This document shows, in pieces, positions 17,737 through 27,265 of a DNA stretch of 64,000 bases. Each line of letters opens with the position of its first letter. The first letter of the stretch is position 1. This DNA is from Saprospiraceae bacterium (GTDB lineage: Bacteria; Bacteroidota; Bacteroidia; Chitinophagales; Saprospiraceae). The stretch lies in contig JAQXDE010000048.1 of the NCBI GenBank assembly GCA_029251525.1, positions 168,515 to 232,514 on the forward strand, read 5' to 3'. Under the pieces are notes generated by a model. It was not told where the DNA came from. It saw nothing but the letters and a program-made list of their open reading frames with translations, and made no database searches. The translations under genes were made by a program, and so were the position numbers.

Positions 17737-18987
17737 ATGACATTTACTCTTATTCTTTTTTTTCTTTTACTTTCAGCTCTGTTTTCAGGCTCTGAGATAG
17801 CTTTCGTTTCTGCTAATAAGTTGAGAATCGAATTAAAGAAAAATAAAGGTTCTCGCCGTGGTGCTATTTTAGCACATTTCTATGAAAAACCTGCAGATTT
17901 TTTAGGGACTATGCTAGTAGGGAATAATATTGCATTGGTTATTTTTACAACGATGTTATCCAAAGTTTTGGAACCTTTATTCCAGCAATATTTAGGGATC
18001 GAAAATGCGGGGATGCTGCTGCTTATTACGACCATTTTAATCACAATTATCGTACTCATTTTTGGAGAATTTTTACCTAAAACACTTTTTCGATTATTCG
18101 CAGATGATGTCCTATATTTCTTGGCATATCCTTTACGATTTTTACAATGGTTACTTTGGTTGGCTTCCTGGGTAATGATTCGGTTGTCGAATTTATTCCT
18201 ACGAGTATTTTTAAATTCAGAGGTCTCACAGGTGGAGAATGCTTTGACCAGAGTTGATCTTGGAGATTTTATCCAAAGTTCAATTACTGAAGAGAACGAT
18301 GATATAGATACAGATTTATTTCACAACGTGCTACAACTACGAGAAGTTAAAGTTAAAGAATGTATGATTCCTCGTCCCGAAATTGAAGATGTTGATGTGA
18401 ATGACAATATCGAAGATTTGGAACAACTATTTCGAGAAACTAAATTATCGAGACTGATTGTTACCGAGGATGATATTGATAATGTGCTCGGATATGTTCA
18501 TCATGCACAGATGCTTAAAAATCCAAAAGACATCAAACGCTTAATTTTAAATATTCCGTTTGTTCCTGAAACAATGAGGGCACAAGTCTTGATGAATCGA
18601 TTTATAAAAACCGGTACAACCATTGCTTGTGTAGTCGATGAATATGGGGGCGTAGCTGGAATAATCACTTTAGAAGATATTTTGGAAGAAATTTTTGGAG
18701 AAATAGAAGACGAACACGACCAAGAAGAATATATCGAAACGCAGGTTTCAGACAAAGAATATATTATCTCAGGTCGGTTAGAAATTGATTATTTAAATGA
18801 AAAGTATGAGATGTTAGATTTTCCTGAAGGAGAATATGAGACTCTTTCCGGATATCTCGTTACAACCACAGAGGCTATTCCCGAACAAAATGCAGAAATA
18901 CTTTTAGAGGGATATAAATTTATTTTGGAATTGGTTTCTGATACTAAAATTGAGACAATTCGGGTAATTAAGTTGGATGGAGAATAG
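17737..18987 (+). CDS. CNNM/CBS/CorC-domain membrane protein (hemolysin C family)
   Basis: The 416-residue protein has a CNNM transmembrane domain (about 1-180; SALFSGSEIAFVSANKLR is the family start), two CBS domains (about 200-325, with VKECMIPRPEIEDV and GGVAGIITLEDILEEIFGEI) and a C-terminal CorC_HlyC domain (about 335-416). Members are linked to magnesium or cobalt efflux, and GldE of gliding bacteria belongs to the same family. The exact role is not shown by the sequence. It lies just downstream of lptC on the same strand. Confidence 0.92.
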   Translation: MTFTLILFFLLLSALFSGSEIAFVSANKLRIELKKNKGSRRGAILAHFYEKPADFLGTMLVGNNIALVIFTTMLSKVLEPLFQQYLGIENAGMLLLITTILITIIVLIFGEFLPKTLFRLFADDVLYFLAYPLRFLQWLLWLASWVMIRLSNLFLRVFLNSEVSQVENALTRVDLGDFIQSSITEENDDIDTDLFHNVLQLREVKVKECMIPRPEIEDVDVNDNIEDLEQLFRETKLSRLIVTEDDIDNVLGYVHHAQMLKNPKDIKRLILNIPFVPETMRAQVLMNRFIKTGTTIACVVDEYGGVAGIITLEDILEEIFGEIEDEHDQEEYIETQVSDKEYIISGRLEIDYLNEKYEMLDFPEGEYETLSGYLVTTTEAIPEQNAEILLEGYKFILELVSDTKIETIRVIKLDGE

Positions 18988-19191
18988 GCTTGTGATACCT
19001 ATTTAAAAAAGCTTTTGGGTAGGGGTTTTTAGAAAAAAAACAAAAATCGATGTATCTACTATTTTAACAAGTATAAAATGAAGTTATAGAGATAATTTAA
19101 TCATGGTATAAATTGTGAATTTATAATTGTAAACTAATCTTTGGTTAAGATTTGTAGTGAAAAACCGGATTTGTAAATTCCATCCTATTTA

Positions 19192-21432
19192 ATGAAAAAA
19201 TGGCTATCTGACATAATATACTCCTTCCCTGTGCAATTGTTTTTTTTGCATTTAAGGAATAACTTGTTGCTCATAGGTATGTGGATTTTTGTTGTTTTAC
19301 TTTTGACAGGAACTATTGCCGATTTGTATGGGGTCAAATATTTATTTTTATCTCCAGAGTACATGGGAGAAGTTGGTTTTAATAGCTTCTTTATTTTAGG
19401 AGCGGCATTTGGTGGATTTTTTATGACTTGGAATTTAACAACTTACCTCTTGGATGCTCACCACTTTCCATTTTTAGCATCAATGAAACGGCCATTTACT
19501 AAATTTATTCTCAATAATTTTATCGTTCCACTTACCTTTTTAGTTTTTTATTTTACCTACACAATTTGGTTTCAACGATATTTTGAATATTGGACAATAA
19601 ATGTAATCTTCACAAACTGTGTTGGTTTTTTATTAGGGATTGTTTTGATGTTGTTCTTGTCGTCGGCATATTTTCAATTTACAAACAAAGATATTTTTAA
19701 TTTCGCTAAAAAGAGGAAAGGAAAATTACCTCCCAATCTTATTGATACTATATCACCTAATCGAAGAATTGATCGGATTCACAATATTAAAAAAGGAACT
19801 GTTCGCTGGCGAGTTGATACGTATTTGACTGAATCTTTTCGGCCACGGATTGTTCGGTCGGTTCAACATTATGATTATAAATTATTGTTTAGTGTTTTTA
19901 AGCAAAATCATTTAAATGCTTTGGTAGTTCAATTGATGAGTTTAGTGGCATTAATTGTAATGGGATATTTGATAGATTATCCGATGTTTAGAATTCCAGC
20001 AGGAGCTAGTATATTGATTATGGTCAGTATTGTCATTGCATTATTGGGAGCAATTACTTATTGGTTTGATGGATGGAGAACAACCGTTTTCTTTTTATTA
20101 TTGATCGGAATAAACTTCTTAACAAAGTTTGAAAGTTTCAATCATAAAAATAAGGCCTATGGATTAGATTATGAAATGGAACCGGCTAAATATACCTATG
20201 CAGATTTACAAAAGGTATGTGCTGTCGAGAATGTCAATGAGGATAAAAATGCTACGATTCAGATTTTGGAAAATTGGAAAAAAAAGTTTCCGAACAAGGA
20301 GAAACCTAAAATGGTCCTTGTATGTGTTAGTGGAGGAGGTCTTCGAGCTGCAGCATGGGTAATGCAAGTTTTGCAAAAAAGTGATAGCTTACTAGATGGG
20401 AGATTATTTTCTCATACTGTTTTGACTACAGGTGCATCAGGAGGAATGATTGGTGCCTCTTATTTACGTGAATTATTTCTGAAGCAGCAAATGGGTGAAG
20501 ATATCAATATTTATGACTCTAAATACATTGATATAATTTCTCAGGATTTATTGAACTCGATCGGTTTTACAATAGTTACAAATGATTTGTTTTTACCTTG
20601 GGCAAAGTTTAATGTTGATGGAAAAACCTATCGAAAAGATAGAGGTTATATCTTTGAGAAACAACTCAATGAAAATACTAACAATGCTTTTACGAAAAAA
20701 ATAAAGGACTATAAGTCACCTGAAGCGGAAGCAATTATTCCTATGATTTTTTTGACTCCTTCAATTGTAAATGATGGTCGGCGTATGATTATTTCTTCAC
20801 AAGGTGTTTCTTATATGACAATTCCACCCATAGGGGTGGCACGACCCAATGCGGTGGAAATTGATGCAGTGGATTTTGGAAGAGTATTCGCAAAGCAAGG
20901 GGCGCAGGATATGAATTTTGTGACTGGGCTAAGAATGAATGCCACTTATCCATACATTTTACCTAATGTTTATTTGCCGAGTAAACCTGGAATTGAAGTG
21001 ATGGATGCAGGCTTTAGAGATAATTATGGCATTAATTCTGCGACTCGATTTATCCATGTTTTTAAAGATTGGATTTTGGAAAATACAAATGGTGTTGTTT
21101 TATTGCAAATTTCTGCACAGATAAAAGTGGAGGAAATTGTACCCAACGATGATCAAGGTGCTATCGAATCCATGCTTAATCCACTTGGCATTGCGGGACA
21201 AATTTTGACGTTACAAGATTACGAGCAAGATACTAACCTTGGATTTATTTTTGATCTTTTGGGTAGAGATAAATTTGAAGTAATTCGATATATTTATTAT
21301 CCAAAAGATGATATGGAACGAGCTTCAATTTCTTTTCATCTGACGAGCAAGGAAAAGAAGGATGTTTTAAATTCTTATTTTTTGAAAAAGAATGATGAAA
21401 AGTTTGAGCTATTGAAAAAAGCCTTAGAGTAA
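19192..21432 (+). CDS. Multi-spanning membrane patatin-like phospholipase
   Basis: This 746-residue protein joins an N-terminal membrane region (about six or seven helices, residues 20-311) to a cytosolic patatin domain (about 372-680). The domain has the glycine-rich oxyanion motif SGGGLRAA (380-387), the nucleophile motif GASGG (Ser416) and the catalytic Asp605 in a DAG motif. The Ser-Asp dyad is complete, so lipid hydrolysis is likely. It differs from the other patatin in the window, which is periplasmic and barrel-linked. A -7 box is not obvious in the 204 bp upstream. Substrate and role are unknown. Confidence 0.85.
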   Translation: MKKWLSDIIYSFPVQLFFLHLRNNLLLIGMWIFVVLLLTGTIADLYGVKYLFLSPEYMGEVGFNSFFILGAAFGGFFMTWNLTTYLLDAHHFPFLASMKRPFTKFILNNFIVPLTFLVFYFTYTIWFQRYFEYWTINVIFTNCVGFLLGIVLMLFLSSAYFQFTNKDIFNFAKKRKGKLPPNLIDTISPNRRIDRIHNIKKGTVRWRVDTYLTESFRPRIVRSVQHYDYKLLFSVFKQNHLNALVVQLMSLVALIVMGYLIDYPMFRIPAGASILIMVSIVIALLGAITYWFDGWRTTVFFLLLIGINFLTKFESFNHKNKAYGLDYEMEPAKYTYADLQKVCAVENVNEDKNATIQILENWKKKFPNKEKPKMVLVCVSGGGLRAAAWVMQVLQKSDSLLDGRLFSHTVLTTGASGGMIGASYLRELFLKQQMGEDINIYDSKYIDIISQDLLNSIGFTIVTNDLFLPWAKFNVDGKTYRKDRGYIFEKQLNENTNNAFTKKIKDYKSPEAEAIIPMIFLTPSIVNDGRRMIISSQGVSYMTIPPIGVARPNAVEIDAVDFGRVFAKQGAQDMNFVTGLRMNATYPYILPNVYLPSKPGIEVMDAGFRDNYGINSATRFIHVFKDWILENTNGVVLLQISAQIKVEEIVPNDDQGAIESMLNPLGIAGQILTLQDYEQDTNLGFIFDLLGRDKFEVIRYIYYPKDDMERASISFHLTSKEKKDVLNSYFLKKNDEKFELLKKALE

Positions 21433-21453
21433 ATTTTAATATATTATATGAAT

Positions 21454-21496
21454 AGAAAATCAGGTAAATTGGATTCCTGATTACCTGACTTTCTAT
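21454..21496. terminator. Shared hairpin terminator between convergent genes
   Basis: AGAAAATCAGGTAA is inverted (with mismatches) as TTACCTGACTTTCT around a 13-nt loop, in the 76 bp between the patatin (+) and the sorbosone-dehydrogenase-like gene (-). It can end both transcripts. Confidence 0.6.
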
Positions 21497-21508
21497 TTCC
21501 ACAACCAG

Positions 21509-22690
21509 TTAATCTTCGTCATAAAAAATCCGATAAACAACATCCGCCATATCATCCGAAACCAAAAGTGATCCATCTTTCATAAATTCCATATCTACAG
21601 GTCGCCCCCAAACATCGCCACCTTTATCTAACCAACCATCTGCAAAAGTTGTAGAATTTTTCACTTTTCCATTTTTATCCAAAGTCAAAAGTGCCAATCG
21701 ATAACCCTGTTTTTTAGTTCGATTCCAAGAACCATGTTCCGCCACTAAAAGTTGCTTTTCATATTTTTCTGGAAAATTGCCCGCAGGAATAAATTCAATT
21801 CCCAATGGTGCAACATGAGCTCGTAATACTTTTACCGGAGCCGTATAACCTACACAAGTATGTTTTGAGATATCATCACTATCTTCCGGCATATCTCCTT
21901 GGTGGCAATATGGATAACCAAAATGCATCCCATCTTTTGGCGCATGATTTACTTCACAACCTGGTATGTCATCACCCCACCAATCTCGTCCATTGTCAGT
22001 AAACCATAATTCTTTGTTATCAGGATGCCAAGTAAAGCCAACAGTATTTCGAATTCCTTTTTGTACAACCTCCAATCCTGTTCCGTCAGAATTTATCCGA
22101 GTGATTGATGCATAAATTTCTTCCCCCTCAGCTTCTTTATCACAAATATTGCAAGGTGCGCCAACAGGGACATACAATTTTCCATCAGGGCCAAAAGAAA
22201 TAAATTTCCAACCATGATGAGATTCTGTTGGATATTTATCATAAATCACTTTTTCTTGCGGATTATCTAAGTTATTTTCGATGTCTTCAAATTTATGTAT
22301 CTTACTTACTTCAGCCACATATAAATCGCCATCCTTGAAAGCTACACCATTTGGCATTTCCCAACCTTTTGATAATTTATATTGTTTTCCATTTTTAATA
22401 GCAGTAACCACACCTTTTTTACTCATAGTTCCCACAAAAAGAGTTTCGTTAGGGGATAAGGCTAATGATCTAGCTCGGTCAACTTCCTCAGCAAATACTT
22501 CCACTTTAAAACCACTAGGTAAATTTATTTTGTCTAATGGAATTTTATCATACTCTTTTTTTGAAGGCTTAGAAGTACCGCCTTTCTTTACAAGTTGGTT
22601 TTTTACTTTCTTTATTGTAACGGTTTTGGGACTTTCATTGGCACAGCCGCAAGCAAAAATGAAAAGAAAAAGAAGGAATATATATTTCAT
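21509..22690 (-). CDS. Sorbosone/glucose dehydrogenase-like beta-propeller lipoprotein
   Basis: The 393-residue protein has a lipoprotein signal (FACGC, lipidated Cys at about 16) and a six-bladed beta-propeller of the soluble PQQ-dependent glucose/L-sorbosone dehydrogenase type. It opens with LPSGFKVEVFAEEV and shows PVGAPCNICD, FTWHPDNKELWFTDNG and VDMEFMKDGSLLVSDD. The family oxidises sugars with PQQ in the periplasm. An internal Cys pair (PCNIC) and Cys residues near CEVNHAP and YPYCHQGD fit the sorbosone subgroup. No PQQ synthesis genes are nearby. The substrate is unknown. Confidence 0.88.
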   Translation of the reverse strand: MKYIFLLFLFIFACGCANESPKTVTIKKVKNQLVKKGGTSKPSKKEYDKIPLDKINLPSGFKVEVFAEEVDRARSLALSPNETLFVGTMSKKGVVTAIKNGKQYKLSKGWEMPNGVAFKDGDLYVAEVSKIHKFEDIENNLDNPQEKVIYDKYPTESHHGWKFISFGPDGKLYVPVGAPCNICDKEAEGEEIYASITRINSDGTGLEVVQKGIRNTVGFTWHPDNKELWFTDNGRDWWGDDIPGCEVNHAPKDGMHFGYPYCHQGDMPEDSDDISKHTCVGYTAPVKVLRAHVAPLGIEFIPAGNFPEKYEKQLLVAEHGSWNRTKKQGYRLALLTLDKNGKVKNSTTFADGWLDKGGDVWGRPVDMEFMKDGSLLVSDDMADVVYRIFYDED

Positions 22691-22867
22691 TGTTTGATAG
22701 TTTTATTTTTTTGGAAAATGTTAATCTAACAAATTTAGTCGTTTATAGAAAATAAAAATGTTACGAAGTTAAACAATCTACCTTGTCTTTAGTTTCCAAG
22801 TAGTGTAACCCAAGGTAAACTTAAAAAATCATTTGAAATATATCAATTAATCTAAACAATCATCAAG

Positions 22868-25387
22868 ATGAAAAAAATCTTACTTCCACTTTTTTTGTTT
22901 TTCTCATTTACTGCATTTTCTCAAGGTTGGGGAGGAGGAGGAAATAAATCAGCTCAAATCAAAGGGAGAATTATTGGTCAAATAATAGATTCCTTGACCA
23001 ATAAGCCAGTAGAATTTGCTACAGTTGTATTAATCAATTCTGAATTTGGAAAGCAACTTGATGGTGTGATAACGGATGACAAAGGAAAATTCAAATTTTC
23101 AGGCGTTGCTTTGAAAGAATATGAAATAGAAGTTTCATTTATAGGCTATGTTCCTCGAAAAATAAAAAGTGTAAAACTTACCAAAAAAAAACCAGACCTC
23201 AACCTGAAGGATATTTACTTAATCCCATCGAGCCTCAGCTTAGCCGAGGTTCAAGTAACTAGTGAAAGATCCCTTATCGAAAACAAGGTAGACAAAATCG
23301 TCTATAATGCAGAGCAGGATGTTACGAATGCTGGAGGTGATGCTTCAGATGTCTTGCGAAAGGTTCCATTGCTTACGGTTGATTTGGAAGGGAACGTTTC
23401 CTTACGAGGTAGTCAAAATGTTCGAATTTTAATAAATGGAAAACCTTCTGGAATTTTTGCAAATAGTGTGGCAGATGCACTCAAATTAATTCCATCTGAC
23501 CAAATTAAAAAGGTAGAAGTAATTACCTCTCCCTCTGCAAAGTATGATGGTGAGGGTAGTGGAGGAATTATCAACATCATCACTAAAAGAAAAAGTATCG
23601 AAGGATTTAGTGGTTCTGTCAATTCCTCAGTTGGAACTCGACAAAATAATGCAGTTGTTAGTTTGAGTGCATCGAGAGGAAGAGTTGGATTGAATGGAAG
23701 TGCTTCAACCTATTATTCTTGGCCACGAACAGGAGAACTTAGTTTTAGTAATTCTCAAACTGTAGATGGATTTACGAATGAACTAATTCAATCAGGTGAT
23801 AGTAAAACGAGCCGTCTTGGTTTCAATGGAAAGTTTGGAGCTTACTATGATATCAATGCGTATAGTAGTATCAATTCCAATATTTCTTTTAATGGTTACA
23901 CATCTAATAACGAAGGTGGAACAATTACTAATAATATTTTGCCATCAATAGATTTTCAAGAGACCTATGAGAGGACAACGAATGCAGATGCACTTTTTAG
24001 TGGATTTGACTGGACAACTGATTATAAAAAAACTTATGATAAAGAAGGACAGGAGTTGGTGTTTGCCTATCAGTTGAGTGAAAATACTAATGACAGAAGT
24101 TCGGACTTGGATCAAGATGCCTCTTCAGCTTTTTCTCAAATTTTAGAAGAAAATGTAAATGATGGGAAAAATATCGAACATACCCTTCAGGTAGATTATA
24201 CACACCCGTTTTCCAAGAAACTAACCATGGAAGTTGGTGCTAAAACAGTTATTAGAGATATTAAAAGTAACTTCAGTTCTAAAAACTTATTAACTAATAA
24301 TTTTAATGAAAATCGAACAGATATTTTTAATTATGATCAAGATGTGATGGCGGGGTACCTTTCTTTTAATGCCGAATTAACTAAGAAATATAGTTTGACA
24401 GCTGGTGCTCGATATGAGTATACGCAAATTAAAGGTGATTTTGATTCAGGAGAGGTTCAGTCGTTTAGTAGTAGCTATGATAACTTTTTACCGAGTGTTA
24501 TTTTGTCAAGAAAATTAAAAGGATTTAGTTCGATAAAAGTAAGTTATAATAAAAGGATCCAACGACCTAGTTTATTTTATGTCAATCCTTATCCAGAAGT
24601 AAGTGATCGTAGAAATACGACTGAGGGTAATCCATTTTTGGAACCAGAAATCACCCATCAATTTGATTTGTCTTACAATACGTTTGTTAAAGGAACTGTT
24701 CTATATGCTTCTATTTATTACAAGTATACCGATGATGCGATTGAGAGTATTTTGACTCCTGGTTTTTTGGAGAATAGTGATAGTACGGCTGTAATTTCAA
24801 GTACTTCATTCGCGAATATTGGAACGAGAGAGAATATAGGAGTTAATATTTTTAGTTCTAAAACAATCAAGTTTTGGACAATTCGAGGAAATGTTAATGC
24901 CTCCCTTTATTCAGGTGAAGGTGTTTTAAATGGAGAAGAGGTAAATGCTAAAGCAATTGTTTATAATGCATTTGTAAGTTCTTCTTTTAATTTCAAAAAA
25001 GGATGGAAAGCAGAAATGTGGGGATTTTGGAATTCACCTCGACAAACTTTACAGGGATTTAATCCATCTTTTTCTATGTATAGTTTAGGATTTAAAAAAG
25101 AACTTTGGGGCAAAAGAGGAACTGTAGGTCTAAATATGATTGATCCATTTAACAAAACGAAGAATTTTAAAACGGAGCTTGAAGGTGATAATTTTTCTCA
25201 GACGAGTAATTATGCATTGCCGTTCCGTAGTTTCGGAATTAATTTTAGTTACAAATTTGGTAAACTAGACTTCAAAGCTAAATCAAGGAGAAGTTCTATA
25301 AAGAATGATGATGTTAAACAAGGCGAAAGTGGGGCTGGTCAAGGCGGCGGCGGCCAGGGTGGTGGCCAGGGTGGTGGCGGAAAATAA
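22868..25387 (+). CDS. Outer-membrane beta-barrel receptor (TonB-dependent type) with Gly-rich tail
   Basis: The 839-residue protein has a signal peptide (about 1-18), a carboxypeptidase-regulatory-like domain (about 29-115), a plug domain (about 130-240, DVLRKVPLLTVDLEGNVSLRG and KVEVITSPSAKYDGEGSGGIINI) and a 22-strand OMP_b-brl_3 type barrel (about 250-805). It has no SusD partner. After the last barrel strand comes an unusual tail of Gly and Gln (GAGQGGGGQGGG...), and a matching Gly-rich patch follows the signal peptide. The tail codons are far more GC-rich than the gene. The substrate is unknown. Confidence 0.9.
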   Translation: MKKILLPLFLFFSFTAFSQGWGGGGNKSAQIKGRIIGQIIDSLTNKPVEFATVVLINSEFGKQLDGVITDDKGKFKFSGVALKEYEIEVSFIGYVPRKIKSVKLTKKKPDLNLKDIYLIPSSLSLAEVQVTSERSLIENKVDKIVYNAEQDVTNAGGDASDVLRKVPLLTVDLEGNVSLRGSQNVRILINGKPSGIFANSVADALKLIPSDQIKKVEVITSPSAKYDGEGSGGIINIITKRKSIEGFSGSVNSSVGTRQNNAVVSLSASRGRVGLNGSASTYYSWPRTGELSFSNSQTVDGFTNELIQSGDSKTSRLGFNGKFGAYYDINAYSSINSNISFNGYTSNNEGGTITNNILPSIDFQETYERTTNADALFSGFDWTTDYKKTYDKEGQELVFAYQLSENTNDRSSDLDQDASSAFSQILEENVNDGKNIEHTLQVDYTHPFSKKLTMEVGAKTVIRDIKSNFSSKNLLTNNFNENRTDIFNYDQDVMAGYLSFNAELTKKYSLTAGARYEYTQIKGDFDSGEVQSFSSSYDNFLPSVILSRKLKGFSSIKVSYNKRIQRPSLFYVNPYPEVSDRRNTTEGNPFLEPEITHQFDLSYNTFVKGTVLYASIYYKYTDDAIESILTPGFLENSDSTAVISSTSFANIGTRENIGVNIFSSKTIKFWTIRGNVNASLYSGEGVLNGEEVNAKAIVYNAFVSSSFNFKKGWKAEMWGFWNSPRQTLQGFNPSFSMYSLGFKKELWGKRGTVGLNMIDPFNKTKNFKTELEGDNFSQTSNYALPFRSFGINFSYKFGKLDFKAKSRRSSIKNDDVKQGESGAGQGGGGQGGGQGGGGK

Positions 25388-25405
25388 CCCTCTAACCAAA
25401 AGGAA

Positions 25406-25441
25406 AACCGAAATGGCAATTGCTGTTTCGGTTCTTTTTTT
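25406..25441 (+). terminator. Terminator of the receptor gene
   Basis: AACCGAAA (25406-25413) pairs with TTTCGGTT (25426-25433) and is followed by a T-run, 18 bp after the receptor stop codon. Confidence 0.8.
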
Positions 25442-25586
25442 GAGTTTATATTGTCTTCAGCCCTTTTTTATCTACTATGATTTTCTTTGACTAAGAGTAC
25501 AATATTAATTGCTTTTTAGGTTTCTTTAAGAATGTGATCTTTTTAAAAGTGTACACTTTACCCTTTGAAAAATCTTCTTAACTTTA

Positions 25587-25606
25587 ACTTTCAATTTTTA
25601 TTGAAA
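25587..25606. promoter_or_regulatory. Palindrome upstream of the menaquinone operon
   Basis: TTTCAA and TTGAAA flank a 6-nt AT spacer within ACTTTCAATTTTTATTGAAA. A copy differing at one base lies at 36269-36288. It sits 57 bp before the operon start and could be an operator or an mRNA hairpin. Confidence 0.45.
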
Positions 25607-25663
25607 ATTGAAAACAAAGTCAATTCCTTTTTTGTTTTATTTCTAACTAAAACTTATTTTTAG

Positions 25664-26086
25664 ATGTTTCCAAAAGCGTCCATAGATCAACTAAATAAAT
25701 TTAGTGAAAATACAATGGTTGAAAACCTTGGTATTAAATTCACAAAAATTGAAGATGATCAAATCACAGCAACTATGCCTGTCGATCATCGAACAGTACA
25801 ACCAATGCGGCTATTGCATGGAGGTGCCACTGTTTCGCTTGCTGAGACGGTTGGAAGTGTTGCTTCAGTATTGTTAATTAACTCCAGAACACATTCTGCT
25901 GTTGGAACTGAAATTGGGGCAAGTCATATTAAAAGTGGAAGGGAGGGAACTATCGTAACAGCTGTTTGTAAACCAATTCATATTGGTAAAACGTCTCATG
26001 TTTGGGAAATAAAAGTTACAAATGACCAAAATCAATTAGTTAGCTTGGTGAGATTCACTACACGGATTATTGAAAGAAGAAATTAA
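25664..26086 (+). CDS. menI: Hotdog thioesterase, candidate DHNA-CoA hydrolase of menaquinone synthesis
   Basis: This 140-residue PaaI/YbgC-like protein has the hotdog catalytic segment MRLLHGGATVSLAETVGS (about 46-63) and a conserved GTEIGASHIKSGREG strand. It would hydrolyse an acyl-CoA. As the first gene of a menaquinone operon it is the likely 1,4-dihydroxy-2-naphthoyl-CoA thioesterase, which acts between MenB and MenA. The symbol follows from the context rather than from residues that prove the substrate. Its stop codon overlaps the menF start by one base, which indicates tight co-expression. Confidence 0.8.
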   Translation: MFPKASIDQLNKFSENTMVENLGIKFTKIEDDQITATMPVDHRTVQPMRLLHGGATVSLAETVGSVASVLLINSRTHSAVGTEIGASHIKSGREGTIVTAVCKPIHIGKTSHVWEIKVTNDQNQLVSLVRFTTRIIERRN

Positions 26087-27168
26087 TGGAGAAAACGGTA
26101 AACACATATTTAGAAAAAAATATTCCATTTGCACTCTTTAGGGCGCCAAATCAAATAGCAAGGTTTATTGCACAAACGAGTGCGTTACAAGCAGAGAATA
26201 ACATAGAAGAATCAGGTTTCCATTTTGCACCATTTTCTGAAAGGGAAAACATTCCTCATTTTGTGATTAAGGATGATGTAAATGTGTTGTTGAATGATGG
26301 ATATTTAATTCCTGATCCAACGATTTCTAAATTAGATGTTCCTTCATTTTTGAATATTAAAAGTAGAGTGAATATTGTCGATTTTCAAGTGTATCAAAAT
26401 CATATATTATCTTATTTAGATTTTTTTAAAAATAACGATACTCAAAAAGCTATTTATAGTCGGATCAAAAAAACAATACTTCCTGAAGATTTTGATTTGA
26501 TCTCTTTTTTTGGAAAAGTTGAAAAAGCATATCCAAGGGCGATGGTTTATGTGGTCAATTTGCCAGGATCTGGATTGTGGCTAGGTGCGTCACCCGAAAA
26601 ATTATTGACCTATAAAAATGGAATAGCAGAAACAGTTGCGCTTGCAGGGACACAAAAAATTTTGACTAATAAAAATGTTGAAAATCTAACTTGGGGGAAG
26701 AAAGAAATAGAAGAGCATGGGATGGTTGTAGATTACATTTTTGACAAAATAAAAAATAATAATCTAGAGATATTAAATCGCTCTAAGACCTATACTTCAC
26801 AAGCTGGTGTAATGGCTCATTTAAAGCAAAAATTTGAAATCAAAATAACAAAATCAGATTTGCCTAAGTTTATCCGCGATTTACATCCGACGCCAGCTGT
26901 TTGTGGTTTGCCTAAAGAAAAATCTTTGGATATTATTTATAAAACGGAACCATATGATCGTGAATATTATGCTGGATATTTGGGGATGGTTGAAAATGAT
27001 TCGGTTGATTTTTATGTCAATTTGCGCTGTATGAAGATATATGAAAATGCTGCAGCCTTATTTGTTGGAGGAGGAATTACAGCTAATTCAGACGCCAAAA
27101 AAGAATGGCAAGAAACAGAACTTAAAGCAAAAACATTACTTAATATTTTAGATTTAATTGAAGTCTAA
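26086..27168 (+). CDS. menF: Isochorismate synthase
   Basis: The 360-residue protein belongs to the chorismate-binding family. Conserved segments include GSGLWLGASPEKLL, the LHPTPAVCGLPK loop and the C-terminal FVGGGITANSDAKKEWQETELKA with the Mg-binding Glu. It converts chorismate to isochorismate, the entry step of menaquinone synthesis. The call over anthranilate or aminodeoxychorismate synthase rests on operon context with menD, menC and menE. It overlaps the thioesterase by one base, and menD begins about 100 bp downstream. Confidence 0.92.
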   Translation: MEKTVNTYLEKNIPFALFRAPNQIARFIAQTSALQAENNIEESGFHFAPFSERENIPHFVIKDDVNVLLNDGYLIPDPTISKLDVPSFLNIKSRVNIVDFQVYQNHILSYLDFFKNNDTQKAIYSRIKKTILPEDFDLISFFGKVEKAYPRAMVYVVNLPGSGLWLGASPEKLLTYKNGIAETVALAGTQKILTNKNVENLTWGKKEIEEHGMVVDYIFDKIKNNNLEILNRSKTYTSQAGVMAHLKQKFEIKITKSDLPKFIRDLHPTPAVCGLPKEKSLDIIYKTEPYDREYYAGYLGMVENDSVDFYVNLRCMKIYENAAALFVGGGITANSDAKKEWQETELKAKTLLNILDLIEV

Positions 27169-27265
27169 ATAACGCATGGGGAGCTGTTTTAGCTGAGTGT
27201 ATGGAAAGAAACAATAGTTTGTATTTTATATGATAAGCCAAAACAAACTACTACATACTTATATA

